The notes under the pieces: model-generated
Told to the model about the DNA's origin: nothing
Database searches by the model: none
The model's input: the letters and a program-made list of their open reading frames with translations, nothing else
Assembly (NCBI RefSeq): GCF_900452415.1
Contig: NZ_UGNX01000001.1
Coordinates: 1,240,001-1,304,000, forward strand
Source of the DNA: Legionella cincinnatiensis
GTDB lineage: Bacteria; Pseudomonadota; Gammaproteobacteria; Legionellales; Legionellaceae
DNA length: 64,000 nt
Direction: 5' to 3'
Shown here: one piece after another, positions 9,501-17,170 of the stretch
How the letters are laid out: every line of letters starts with the position of its first letter
Numbering within the stretch: position 1 is the first letter of the stretch
Position numbers and translations under genes: made by a program

Positions 9501-10762
9501 TCCTCTTCTAATGCAGCGACTAAAGTAACTATTTCCTTCATTAAGAGGCCTATTGTTTCGATTTCATTTTGTAATACTTCATTGATACCAACGGTTTCTT
9601 TGATTTGTTTTATCTGAATATCGAGTTCTTGGTTATAATGTTGGCATGCTCCTGCTGCTAATAGATCTTTAAATCGAGCTAGGTTACCTTGGCTTAGCCA
9701 CTGATAAAGGCTAAACTTCATTTCTTCATCTTTCACTAAATCAACCGCAGGTAAATGAGCTAGAAATAAGCTTGCACCAAGATCGCTATCTAAAAAGGCA
9801 ATTCCTTTATCTTTCAATGATGAGGTATTATAAAGAGAAATATCTCCAGTATGTCCTCGTTGTGATGTAATTCGCAAAATAGCTGGTAAATGTTTTTTTA
9901 AGTCTTCCTCAGAAACAGTTTTATCCAAAGCAAAATCAAGTTCACAGAAGTTAATTATTGCATTGATTTCTTTTCCAGAGGGATCAATGACAGTATATTT
10001 TAGCTGGTTATCGAATAACTCTATATATAAAGTGTTTTTTTTCAGCAAATCTTTGTTGGGCATTGTAAGACATAAGTCATAGCTAATTACGTGGAGAAAC
10101 TTAAGTAATGCTTTGCTATCAATTTCTTTAGGTGTTTCTACCTGCTCGCTTTGTGTTCTTCTTTGATTAAATTCAGAAGCTAAATATTGTGTAAATGAGA
10201 GCAGAAATGATTCGTATAATGGTTCATTTGTCATAAAAGCAATGAACTGCTCATAATCATCCTCTTCTCTAATCTTGTGGAAATTAGGAAAACTCTTAGC
10301 TAATTTGCTTTGCATTGACAAAAAGTGGATAAAGATTTTATTAAATTGATCAATGGTATTAATCCCTAATGATTTTAAATGCTCGACGCTTAATTCTTGG
10401 GACTTTCTATGGGTAATATGTAATGCCAGTTTTTGTAGAAATAAGGAGTAATGAGGGTTATTTTGTAATTTTTCTAGAGCTGCTTTTAGACATTCTTGGT
10501 GAAATGTTTCAGTACCTATTACTTGCAGTACTTCTTCTTGAATATCAATGCCTATTTTTTTTGCATCTTGCAAGACAACAAGAGCAATTTCTGGAGCAAT
10601 GTTATCCCATTGATACATAATGCTGTTTTTTGATTGTTTTGAATAGCTTGTAGCAGATAATTCTATGGCATCACGTAGCGTACGATGATATTCATATCGT
10701 GGAAGTTCATTCTTATTTACGAGATCGAAGTTAACGCATTTTTTTGAATATACTTTTGTCAT
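6542..10762 (-). CDS. Giant protein with zeta-toxin-like P-loop kinase domain, effector candidate
   Basis: This is a 1406-aa protein with no signal peptide or membrane helix. A Walker A motif, FLGPAASGKST, lies at about residues 1064-1074. It is followed by TDDYRGIF, with acidic and aromatic residues where zeta toxins hold their catalytic Asp, and by IIIDGVTYKP and RSYERARQE, as in zeta/PezT kinases that phosphorylate UDP-N-acetylglucosamine. The domain spans about 1055-1240. The other 1050 N-terminal residues are not recognised. Zeta toxins are usually about 250-300 aa, so this is a heavily extended version. Size and context suggest a translocated Dot/Icm effector; secretion is inferred. The substrate may be a host nucleotide sugar or something else. 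Confidence 0.75.
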   Translation of the reverse strand: MTKVYSKKCVNFDLVNKNELPRYEYHRTLRDAIELSATSYSKQSKNSIMYQWDNIAPEIALVVLQDAKKIGIDIQEEVLQVIGTETFHQECLKAALEKLQNNPHYSLFLQKLALHITHRKSQELSVEHLKSLGINTIDQFNKIFIHFLSMQSKLAKSFPNFHKIREEDDYEQFIAFMTNEPLYESFLLSFTQYLASEFNQRRTQSEQVETPKEIDSKALLKFLHVISYDLCLTMPNKDLLKKNTLYIELFDNQLKYTVIDPSGKEINAIINFCELDFALDKTVSEEDLKKHLPAILRITSQRGHTGDISLYNTSSLKDKGIAFLDSDLGASLFLAHLPAVDLVKDEEMKFSLYQWLSQGNLARFKDLLAAGACQHYNQELDIQIKQIKETVGINEVLQNEIETIGLLMKEIVTLVAALEEDPHAKDKELDNKIIQLIKLLKTIDEFYKNTPLLKQNETFPSTTGNFENFIKKIIFNSTNDKITQYVPDSKEKEKIWKLNLVDLVIGLVNNTNFVSVRDVKNKKEHSFLTDESSLVIPPSIVFREQLKDKLTSYLKNDIHHYHTVRSYENDKLNLTQAPVVFKGEHLTDSLAETEFFAKKVTRIGEYPTDSHLLSGQENNLKKHEIRSGTATPLAATGVGTHTVTDKFDITLKFGGMNDIKILYIVRGKEAFHSQPFAEMMGKTKLSEIAYTHLKPQDYVMTIIYDHNHEILDVIPGNLNGEIQGVSDQAKEILAAGIDFYNKQHDHSLLSKPSVRLPHFQAQKQKATNPLPKKKPLLALLHMHQMESNSLVKKMPSTNSLGSVRISRSARNGNKILSMDILRPEVKEVRPLSEELTLPEQSFSKPLNRLSEVREAAVAHFNMRHILTLKGLSRWNTQEKKLHETYNRILQPNFMEGDLQDQLIHANIAHEEWLTDVLVPKMQTTLMLHLATRLITDYRVDVEEVNKLAQQLFHSILKSSTKFEKLLDAWSKIYISLKEPNTEQICTKKAHERMEKLYPSLNQGSIAYQSRFNSCFIMEMNKIQKKLVNQTMSAFLDKNLDDFTEEIKLEKKTVYSLTDNHDFVFLGPAASGKSTISNRYIKKEERKDYVSLATDDYRGIFMPFTDEFEKQETEQVFIRTQDSAYLISELIEEHLQAKKEKRPNIIIDGVTYKPSQKALVAKNNNSLVICACLNDMSEVVKRSYERARQEESSSADKGRYVNTTSLIHMHKTASLNLLIHCDPNTTIAFYNTNVPRNTIPPLIATVDTHGEKTLTISHDKGSLMCLASFFNKARVNTGAKSDKHLFLKRLKQPEFQIDSLFAVTDYGFKIVLNGEHNKPCFTVKKESNGQMIMEIIDPEQIKMKIKENKTEKSLLQMFLLYAKLGNLKSVQKECLLHDDIDFVVDQLIDTYSTQDNNGNSLLKTISN

Positions 10763-10995
10763 TATGTATCAAAGTTATTTTTATTGGGTAAAACTTATAG
10801 CATATTTTGCTTAAGGATATATGATGTAACACGAATGTTGTTAATTCGAAGTGTAAAAATAAGTGTCTGATCAGGGTGTAAAAACAACATACTCCATTTT
10901 TCTCTTGCCATGCGTGCATGCTTGTTTGCCAATATAAGAGAGCTAATTTGTTTTAGGAATATTAACATAGGCAAGATCACCTAAAAACATAGGTT

Positions 10996-11427
10996 TTATT
11001 TTTTTACTAACAATACAGGGATTTTGGAGATGCGAATGACTTCTTCAGCGACACTTCCAGTCAGTATATGCTGAATTCCACGTCGACCATGAGTGCCAAT
11101 AATGATTAAGTCAGCAGACCATGCTGATGCCTCATCAACAAGTTTTTCAGCAATTTGTGATTTAGAGGGAGTAAGTTCCGCGAGTTTCATTTCAAACTCA
11201 ATTTTTACGCGGCTTAGTTTTTTCTTTATTGAATTTAAAACTTCTTGTCCTTGTTTTCTTATTAATTCAACGAAAGCCTCACGATCTACATCACCCTCAT
11301 ATAAGGTATCTACGATGTGAATCACACAAAGCTTAGAATTTTGGTTTTTAGCAAGTTGAATGGCCTCTTTTAATGCTAAAGAGGAAGCTTTACTCCCATC
11401 CACAGCAATCATAATCTGTTTATACAT
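10996..11427 (-). CDS. Universal stress protein, UspA family
   Basis: This is a 143-aa cytoplasmic protein with the complete Usp fold. It starts YKQIMIAVDGSKASSLAL, has the LCVIHIVD second strand, and ends in the ATP-binding motif GTHGRRGIQHILTGSVAEE followed by IPVLLVKK. The G-x2-G-x9-G(S/T) nucleotide motif is intact, so this is the ATP-binding subtype. Proteins of this family dimerise and respond to starvation, redox or envelope stress. AAGGAAG precedes the ATG at 11427. It is monocistronic. The 230-bp gap upstream of the zeta-toxin-like gene (10763-10995) shows nothing I can name. Confidence 0.9.
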   Translation of the reverse strand: MYKQIMIAVDGSKASSLALKEAIQLAKNQNSKLCVIHIVDTLYEGDVDREAFVELIRKQGQEVLNSIKKKLSRVKIEFEMKLAELTPSKSQIAEKLVDEASAWSADLIIIGTHGRRGIQHILTGSVAEEVIRISKIPVLLVKK

Positions 11428-11674
11428 AAGACTTCCTTGCCGATAAAATTAAATAATACATTAGCTTTACGCACTTGCAATATATTTGCAATAAACATTA
11501 GTAGTTATGATAATGAATGCTGTGTTTTAAACAATCACTCCTTGATTAAAATGTCAATTTTAAAAATCGAACTCCGCACGTTAGCTTAATCCGGTCGTTT
11601 TATCCAATTGATAGGACTAAGATAAAAGTTCATTTTGGCTACCTTCCCTGGTTTTGATTTCTAAAAATATGGAC

Positions 11675-11890
11675 CTATTGATCGATGATTGTTTGTTTAT
11701 GACATTTATATATTATTAAACCAGAAGCAAGTTCAATAATTTCTCCTTCTACTCCTGAGTGTTCCTGATCACATTTTTCACTTAAACATATTTTCAAATT
11801 ATCAAGGTCTTTTCCAGTAGTTGTAAAGATAATTTTATTTTCTATCAAAATTCTGGCTTCATAGGTATTCTTTTCATTCGATGAGTCCAT
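11675..11890 (-). CDS. Small hypothetical protein
   Basis: This is a 71-aa protein. It reads as alternating strands (YEARILIENKIIFTTT, GEIIELASGLIIYKC) with a short acidic helix between them, like a compact alpha/beta domain. There is no signal peptide and no recognised family. A TTG twelve bases upstream is in frame, but the ATG at 11890 has GGAG at about 7 bases, so it is the better start. The flanks (11428-11674 and 11891-12133) are AT-rich and contain no other gene I can support. Confidence 0.5.
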   Translation of the reverse strand: MDSSNEKNTYEARILIENKIIFTTTGKDLDNLKICLSEKCDQEHSGVEGEIIELASGLIIYKCHKQTIIDQ

Positions 11891-12133
11891 GACTATCTCC
11901 AATTTCTCATCATATATACATTATAGTGCAAACTCTTTTTAAAAGTTCATATCGTGAACTAAGTTAATGAAGCTCTTACCTTAATCTCGTCCTATGTTAT
12001 TTATAAGCGTGTAATATTTTTGTTTCTTTATAAACAAACTGATTGACAAAAATTAAGCTAATTGCATGAGAAAGAATTTTCATATCTTTTGCGCTTGAAT
12101 CAAAGCAATGCCATAGATGATCTGATAATGCTA

Positions 12134-12709
12134 TTATTCATTTTCATTATTTTCCTCAATCCAACAATCGCTAGGACCTCCTGGTGGTCTTGGTCGCTTT
12201 GGTAATGGCGTGGGATGAAACTTTGCTCCTTTTTCATTGTCGTTGGAGCGATCAGATTCAATTTTCCGATGAGTACAGATGATTTTATTTAAAGTATCAA
12301 TCAGGTTTTGTTCTTTAAAAATGAAAAAAAGATCATTTTCGTTAAGCTGATCATCACTGTCGCATTTGCTAATTACGAACAAATTGGCATTAATTTTATG
12401 AATAAAGTTTGCAATGCATTTTTTATCTGTAGCATGCTGTGCTTTTATCATGACGTGATAAGGAAATTTAATAATATTGAGATCTCCATTACCATCAGCA
12501 TATTTTGCATAAGCAACAGAACTATTATTTTCATTGAATTCATGTAATAAATCAGAGTCATCGTAAAGTCTAAAAATAATTTTTTGCTTCTCAATTCTTG
12601 TATTTTCTTGTTTTTGGGCAATAAAAATTTTTGCATCACTTAATTCTCTAAATTCAGCAATTGCTTTTTCTTCGCCACGAGCAAACTGTTCTGAAACTTT
12701 ATAGCGCAT
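12134..12709 (-). CDS. Orphan protein with Pro-rich, acidic C-terminus, effector candidate
   Basis: This 191-aa protein is soluble, with no membrane helix. The first 140 residues look like a mixed alpha/beta domain. The last 35 are distinctive: a proline/arginine run (PTPLPKRPRPPGGP) followed by an acidic end, WIEENNENE. Glu-rich C-termini are common in Dot/Icm substrates (the E-block), and proline-rich runs can bind host SH3 domains. Neither is proof of secretion here. I do not recognise a family. The ATG at 12709 is preceded by AGGA ten bases upstream. Confidence 0.55.
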   Translation of the reverse strand: MRYKVSEQFARGEEKAIAEFRELSDAKIFIAQKQENTRIEKQKIIFRLYDDSDLLHEFNENNSSVAYAKYADGNGDLNIIKFPYHVMIKAQHATDKKCIANFIHKINANLFVISKCDSDDQLNENDLFFIFKEQNLIDTLNKIICTHRKIESDRSNDNEKGAKFHPTPLPKRPRPPGGPSDCWIEENNENE

Positions 12710-12904
12710 GCATGGAATATCCTAAATTCATCCTTAAAATAAGAATAGCATAATGTATGTTTTAATTATGTCTCTTTGAATACTGATAATTGGAAAACTA
12801 AATGAAGTTGTAGAAAAATTTTATGATTCAAATCATGATACAGAATGAATTAATTGGGTAAATGTAGTGAGCGTTTTTTGGTTTTATAAGATGAAAGAAA
12901 GAGC

Positions 12905-12930
12905 TACGGCAGTAAGTCATTACTGCCGTA
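12905..12930. terminator. Perfect 11-bp hairpin after the 372-aa gene
   Basis: tacggcagtaa (12905-12915) pairs perfectly with ttactgccgta (12920-12930) around a 4-base loop. It lies 27 bp beyond the stop of the leftward gene ending at 12957. The T tract on the minus strand is broken (TAGCTCTTTCTTT). Confidence 0.5.
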
Positions 12931-12956
12931 TTTAGAAAGCTTTTACCTATTCGTTA

Positions 12957-14075
12957 TCATTTAAAAGTATGATAAATTTCACCAGTCTCATTTGCTATGA
13001 ATGTGGATTCGCCTTTCTTGAGGCCTGCTCCAGTATCAATATACGCATAATTATCTAGCTCATTGCGTCCATTAAATTTAAATTCTACAATTACACCGCT
13101 ATTATCGCGAACAGCTGTTTTAATTCCATGCCGATGGTTATTTTGATAAATAACTTTAATAACATCTCGATGCAAAAAACCCATAACCTCAGGACTTACA
13201 TATATTTGTATTTCGCCACCGCAGCCAATATCAACTTCTTTGTCAGTACCATTGGTAAGTGTCATTTTGCGCTTGGAGTTTGCTTTGACCTCAGAAACGG
13301 CTAATGGAATTTCATCTAACCAATTTGGAATTCTAAAGATCCCAGCAGTTTCTCTTAGATTTCGTTGAATGTCCCCTGTATGTTGACAAAAAGTAGGGGA
13401 TACTTGAGTAAAATGCCCCATATGCTTCCACTCTTTATTAGATATATATTGTGGATGAATTAGACCGGTTTTAAGAGCATTGGGTGATGTAAAGTATAAA
13501 CTTGTTCCTTTAGGGAGTTGACCATTCATATATAAAACGCTGAGATAGCGTAAATCGTCAATGGTGATCTCATTTAGTGGCTTATTTAGTGTCTGGATTA
13601 AGCTCTCCGCACCATTTACTAAAGATTGAACAACAATAGGAGCTCCATGTTTCTTAAAAATTTGTCCAAAGGTAGCCATGCCCCAATCATCAGCCTGATA
13701 TCCGCTGTCTTTTTGTTTTTGAGTTACTTGCTTATCTAAATCTTTTGTTGTGGTATGAAGATAATCAATAACCTCTCGCTCTGGCCTTTGCGATTTATGA
13801 GTTGTATGATATTGACGGGTTCCTGCACTATTTTTTGATTTTTTCTCTTCACCCTTTACATAGCATTTATTGAAAAATTTGTTAGGGTTAGGCATATCAT
13901 TCTTAGGTATTTCTACAGTCTCAATTGTTGTTGCCTTTTCTTTTATTATATTATTTGTTGTATTTTTTTCATGAAATATTGATTGATCTTTCATAGTACC
14001 ATTGTTTTTTAAATCAATCTTATTTTTAGGTATTTTTATTTTATTAAATAGTTTTTTATCTAATTTTAATTTCAT
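12957..14075 (-). CDS. Orphan protein, effector candidate
   Basis: This is a 372-aa soluble protein. Residues 1-100 are Lys/Asn/Thr-rich and probably disordered. Residues about 100-372 look folded, with the segments GTSLYFTSPNALKTG, HMGHFTQVSPTFCQHTG, RETAGIFRIPNWLDE and GGEIQIYVSPEVMGFLH. I do not recognise the fold. The layout of a disordered, basic N-terminus and a compact C-terminal domain is common in Legionella effectors, but nothing in the sequence proves it. AAGGAG precedes the ATG at 14075, and a perfect hairpin lies downstream. Confidence 0.55.
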   Translation of the reverse strand: MKLKLDKKLFNKIKIPKNKIDLKNNGTMKDQSIFHEKNTTNNIIKEKATTIETVEIPKNDMPNPNKFFNKCYVKGEEKKSKNSAGTRQYHTTHKSQRPEREVIDYLHTTTKDLDKQVTQKQKDSGYQADDWGMATFGQIFKKHGAPIVVQSLVNGAESLIQTLNKPLNEITIDDLRYLSVLYMNGQLPKGTSLYFTSPNALKTGLIHPQYISNKEWKHMGHFTQVSPTFCQHTGDIQRNLRETAGIFRIPNWLDEIPLAVSEVKANSKRKMTLTNGTDKEVDIGCGGEIQIYVSPEVMGFLHRDVIKVIYQNNHRHGIKTAVRDNSGVIVEFKFNGRNELDNYAYIDTGAGLKKGESTFIANETGEIYHTFK

Positions 14076-14435
14076 TTACAACTCCTTCATTTTCTATACA
14101 ACAATTGCAGGGTAATTATATCAATTGATTATTAAGTAATCATTATGTGCATTAAAATTGAATGAAAATCCTAATTTATTCAAACTTTCTATGCCAAAAA
14201 AGAAGAACGGAAATGGGGGGCAAAATGAAATTAACTTGGAATGGTAAGAATATAAAGGCTAATTACTAGTAAGGCCTCCCATGTCTTTGCAAGAAAGCTA
14301 GAAGATACGGATAGTACAGTTACTGGATGGGTTGTGCTTGGAAAAATATAGGAATGCAATATCATAAAACTTACTGTAGCTTAACTTGAGAAAATGATAT
14401 ATTTTTTCAGAATTAATAGAATATTCAGGAATATT
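14076..14435. other. Intergenic region between divergent genes
   Basis: These 360 bases are AT-rich and should hold the promoters of the leftward 372-aa gene and the rightward hydrolase. Two very short reading frames (18 codons at about 14191, 14 codons at 14225) follow G-rich tracts but are too short to call. I see no RNA gene or repeat. Confidence 0.4.
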
Positions 14436-15236
14436 ATGCCCCGTATTAAAGTGAATGATATCTCCATGTATTATGAAAGGCATGGTCAGGGAGAGCCTAT
14501 TGTTTTTATTGCTGGATTCAGTGCCGATCATACAGCATGGGCTGCAATCGTTGAGCACTTTAAAGAAAAATACCAAGTGATTCTTTTAGATAATCGTGGT
14601 GTTGGTCAGACTGATATTCCGGATGATGTTTATAATATTGATCAAATGGCAAATGATGTAGCTGATCTATGCACCGCGCTTAATATCCCACAAGCTCATT
14701 TCGTGAGTAATTCAATGGGAGGGTTTATACTGCAATCCTTAGCGTATCGCTATCCTAGCCTTGTCAAATCCGCCGTAATTGGTAATTCTGGCGCGAAAAT
14801 CCAAACAGCTTTTAATATTTATCTTCAGGCACAACTTGAGTTCATGAAAGCCAATGCTCCCTTTAAATCACTCATTAAAGCTTCATGCAGTTGGTGTTTT
14901 TCATATCAATTTCTTTCTCAACCTGGAGTACTTGATCAACTCATACAGATTGGCTTGAATAATCCTTTTCCGTTTACGATTAAAGGACATGAAGGACAAT
15001 ATGGAGCTCTTCAACAATTTGATTCACAAAATTGGATAGGACAAATCAAGGTGCCTGTTTTAGTATTGACAGCTGATCAAGATATCATTATTAGTGAACG
15101 GGACTCTAAGTATCTTGCCAATAATATTCCTGGAGCGCGTTATTATTGTTTTACTGAGTGTGGCCATTTACCTCAATTAGAAAATCCAGAAAAATTTTTT
15201 CAAATTGTTCGAGAATTTATTGAAGCGTTAAAATGA
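14436..15236 (+). CDS. Alpha/beta hydrolase
   Basis: This 266-aa cytoplasmic hydrolase has a standard fold. VNDISMYYERHGQGEP is the opening hairpin, and IVFIAGFSADHTAW holds the oxyanion strand, with AG in place of the usual HG. DNRGVGQTD follows, the elbow is VSNSMGGF with Ser at about residue 93, an Asp lies in LTADQDIII, and the His is in TECGHLPQLENPE. This is the same family as 3-oxoadipate enol-lactonases and bromoperoxidase-like esterases, but the substrate is unknown. The frame opens at 14394, but the ATG at 14436 has CAGGA at about 5 bases and starts at the conserved first strand. Confidence 0.85.
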   Translation: MPRIKVNDISMYYERHGQGEPIVFIAGFSADHTAWAAIVEHFKEKYQVILLDNRGVGQTDIPDDVYNIDQMANDVADLCTALNIPQAHFVSNSMGGFILQSLAYRYPSLVKSAVIGNSGAKIQTAFNIYLQAQLEFMKANAPFKSLIKASCSWCFSYQFLSQPGVLDQLIQIGLNNPFPFTIKGHEGQYGALQQFDSQNWIGQIKVPVLVLTADQDIIISERDSKYLANNIPGARYYCFTECGHLPQLENPEKFFQIVREFIEALK

Positions 15237-15275
15237 CGCCTCGAAAATAATTTATTCTAGCTTAGAAATCCAGAT

Positions 15276-15303
15276 GAAGTGTCTACAAGTCTGCAGACAC
15301 TTC
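15276..15303. terminator. 9-bp hairpin between convergent genes
   Basis: gaagtgtct (15276-15284) pairs perfectly with agacacttc (15295-15303) around a 10-base loop. It sits between the ends of the rightward hydrolase and the leftward DcpS-like gene and could serve both. There is no strong T tract. Confidence 0.45.
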
Positions 15304-15319
15304 ACTATAATGAATTAAA

Positions 15320-16783
15320 CTATAAGGCTCTAAGAGAGTTTATCGGAGGCTCGTGTTCAGTACATGTACCTGTTTCCAGTGACCATCCAAGTTTTTTCAA
15401 GTCCGCATTGACTTCCATTTGTTTGAGTATATTGATCAATTCCTCAATGCTTGGAAGCTCATCAGGTTCTCCAATAATTTTTAATAATTTTTCAATTTGA
15501 TCAAGATCAAGCAATTGCATTCGATTTTTTACTTCATTCTGCTGAAGTGCTTGCAGTAAATAATTAATCGTTAATTGATCTGCTTTTAATAAAGTGAAGA
15601 TATCCTTCCAATCTCGTTGGATATTTGGCACCGTTTTTACGCAAACACCTTCTATATTTTCACCAATTGGATATTCTGAACAGTAAATAGTTCCACGGCT
15701 AAGAATCATATCAGTGACTGAGCCACCATTTTCTAAGGTGGTGATAATTTCATTGAGTCCGAAGCTTTTAGCATCTTCGAGGCCATGATCGGCTTGGTTT
15801 ACTCGAATATGGACATGGAGTGTTGTAGTCGCTTCCAGGTAAGGCATATGGAGATATATTTTTATTTTATCCTCCTGGGTAACACCATATACTGCTGCAA
15901 GATTTGCTAAAATATTGTCTCTAAGTGATTTTAAATAAATCAGTGATTGTTTTTTATCTTGATCTAAATCAAATAAGCAGGCCAAATAAACACTGTCACT
16001 TTTTGATTCTAACGTGGTAATTGATTCTTGACTCAAAGTCCGTGGTAATCTTGAAAAACTTCCGTGCAACTGCAAGGGTGTCATTTCTTGCCCATATCGA
16101 TAATAGTCAAACGGTTGTTTCTCCTTTTTACTTTTACAAGCTAATTCTGCTTCCTGCATTAATTGATTTCTATAACATTCAAGAATCTCGTTTGCTGGAA
16201 GTATAGATTTAAATTTAGTCGGTAAAGCTTCAGGATGAATATACCAGGTAACCAAAGCTAAACCATTTTCAGAGTTTTTTAATTGTTTCAATGCATAACT
16301 AGTGGATACTTTTTGACAATCAGATAAAAATTTCTTGGTGTCAAGGTATGCAGGGTTAGTCATTAATATGGTTTTTGAGTTATCATAAGGTGTATCAAAA
16401 ATTGGATACATTTCTGGCGCTTGTACAAATAAAGCTCTTTCCAAAGAAGGTCTACCTTGTAAAAAACGATGAACAAATCCAGGTAAACCATGGATCTCAT
16501 GATAGGCATCGGTTAAGCACTTTGCACCTAAACCATTAATATTTACTGCAGTGCAAGTTGCTACATTGTATTTAAGTCGTGTTTTTTCACTTAAAATCAG
16601 TTCTTTTTTATCCCAGGTATTAGTAGTTCCTGGTCCAATAGGAGCCAAGTGTTCAGGCGAAAGTACTTGGTCATCTGCTGACTGCAAAGAAGTCTCAGAT
16701 GGAGGAGTTTCTTCATTTTTAGTTAAAATTGGTTTGAATAAAGTTTTAATTAAAGCATTTTCAGATACGTATTTAGATAACAT
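15320..16783 (-). CDS. DcpS-like HIT-superfamily protein, effector candidate
   Basis: This is a 487-aa soluble protein. Residues about 262-365 resemble the C-terminal domain of eukaryotic scavenger decapping enzyme DcpS, which hydrolyses m7GpppN cap remnants. LACLFDLDQDKK is followed by LKSLRDNILANLAAVYG, then IKIYLHMP and TTLHVHIRVN. As I recall the human enzyme, its motif is HLHVH; here it is TLHVH, so the first His is Thr, while the catalytic and third His (H323, H325) remain. The first 260 and last 110 residues are not recognised. A TTG at 16813 would add 10 residues. Neither start has a good ribosome site. No prokaryotic role is obvious, so it may act on host RNA; that is inference. Confidence 0.65.
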   Translation of the reverse strand: MLSKYVSENALIKTLFKPILTKNEETPPSETSLQSADDQVLSPEHLAPIGPGTTNTWDKKELILSEKTRLKYNVATCTAVNINGLGAKCLTDAYHEIHGLPGFVHRFLQGRPSLERALFVQAPEMYPIFDTPYDNSKTILMTNPAYLDTKKFLSDCQKVSTSYALKQLKNSENGLALVTWYIHPEALPTKFKSILPANEILECYRNQLMQEAELACKSKKEKQPFDYYRYGQEMTPLQLHGSFSRLPRTLSQESITTLESKSDSVYLACLFDLDQDKKQSLIYLKSLRDNILANLAAVYGVTQEDKIKIYLHMPYLEATTTLHVHIRVNQADHGLEDAKSFGLNEIITTLENGGSVTDMILSRGTIYCSEYPIGENIEGVCVKTVPNIQRDWKDIFTLLKADQLTINYLLQALQQNEVKNRMQLLDLDQIEKLLKIIGEPDELPSIEELINILKQMEVNADLKKLGWSLETGTCTEHEPPINSLRAL

Positions 16784-17063
16784 GTAATTGTAAAAATAGT
16801 TCGCGGTGGGCAAATATTACACCATAAGTCTTAAAAAAATCTTAAGTGGTATAAAAATAGATAAACAGAAGCTATTCTGAAAACTTGTATAAGAATTTAG
16901 TGAATTATAAAACTAGGGTAGGTTTCAAATTAACGTTTTTCCTCACTAAAATGTTACTTACCCTGGAAGAGTGAGGGTACTTTAAGGGTTTTATCATTTT
17001 CGCGAAAACGAAATCCATTTCTAATGGATAAGGATATAATTATAACGAGTCTCTATCACAAAT

Positions 17064-17107
17064 CGTTCAGGCTGAGGAAGCGCTGATGCGCCTCCTCAGC
17101 CTGAACG
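17064..17107. repeat. 44-bp palindrome in a 387-bp gene-free stretch
   Basis: The 15-base arms at 17064-17078 and 17093-17107 are perfect complements. After one mismatch, gcgc (17080-17083) pairs with gcgc (17088-17091) around a tgat loop. An outer pair, atggataag near 17020 and cttatccat near 17132, gives a larger nested symmetry. There is no T tract on either strand, so it is not a typical terminator. The rest of 16784-17170 shows no gene. Confidence 0.6.
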
Positions 17108-17170
17108 GTTCGAAGTAATTACTCGATCTCTTATCCATAGCTGACATTAATCTAAGTGTCCATTCAATAA

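Noticed and set aside
10795-10980. Two overlapping leftward frames of about 60 codons in the gap before the 1406-aa gene
   Set aside because: No ribosome site, no recognisable domain, and they overlap each other in different frames.
14191-14266. Two tiny frames of 18 and 14 codons after G-rich tracts
   Set aside because: Too short to distinguish from chance in AT-rich DNA without expression data.
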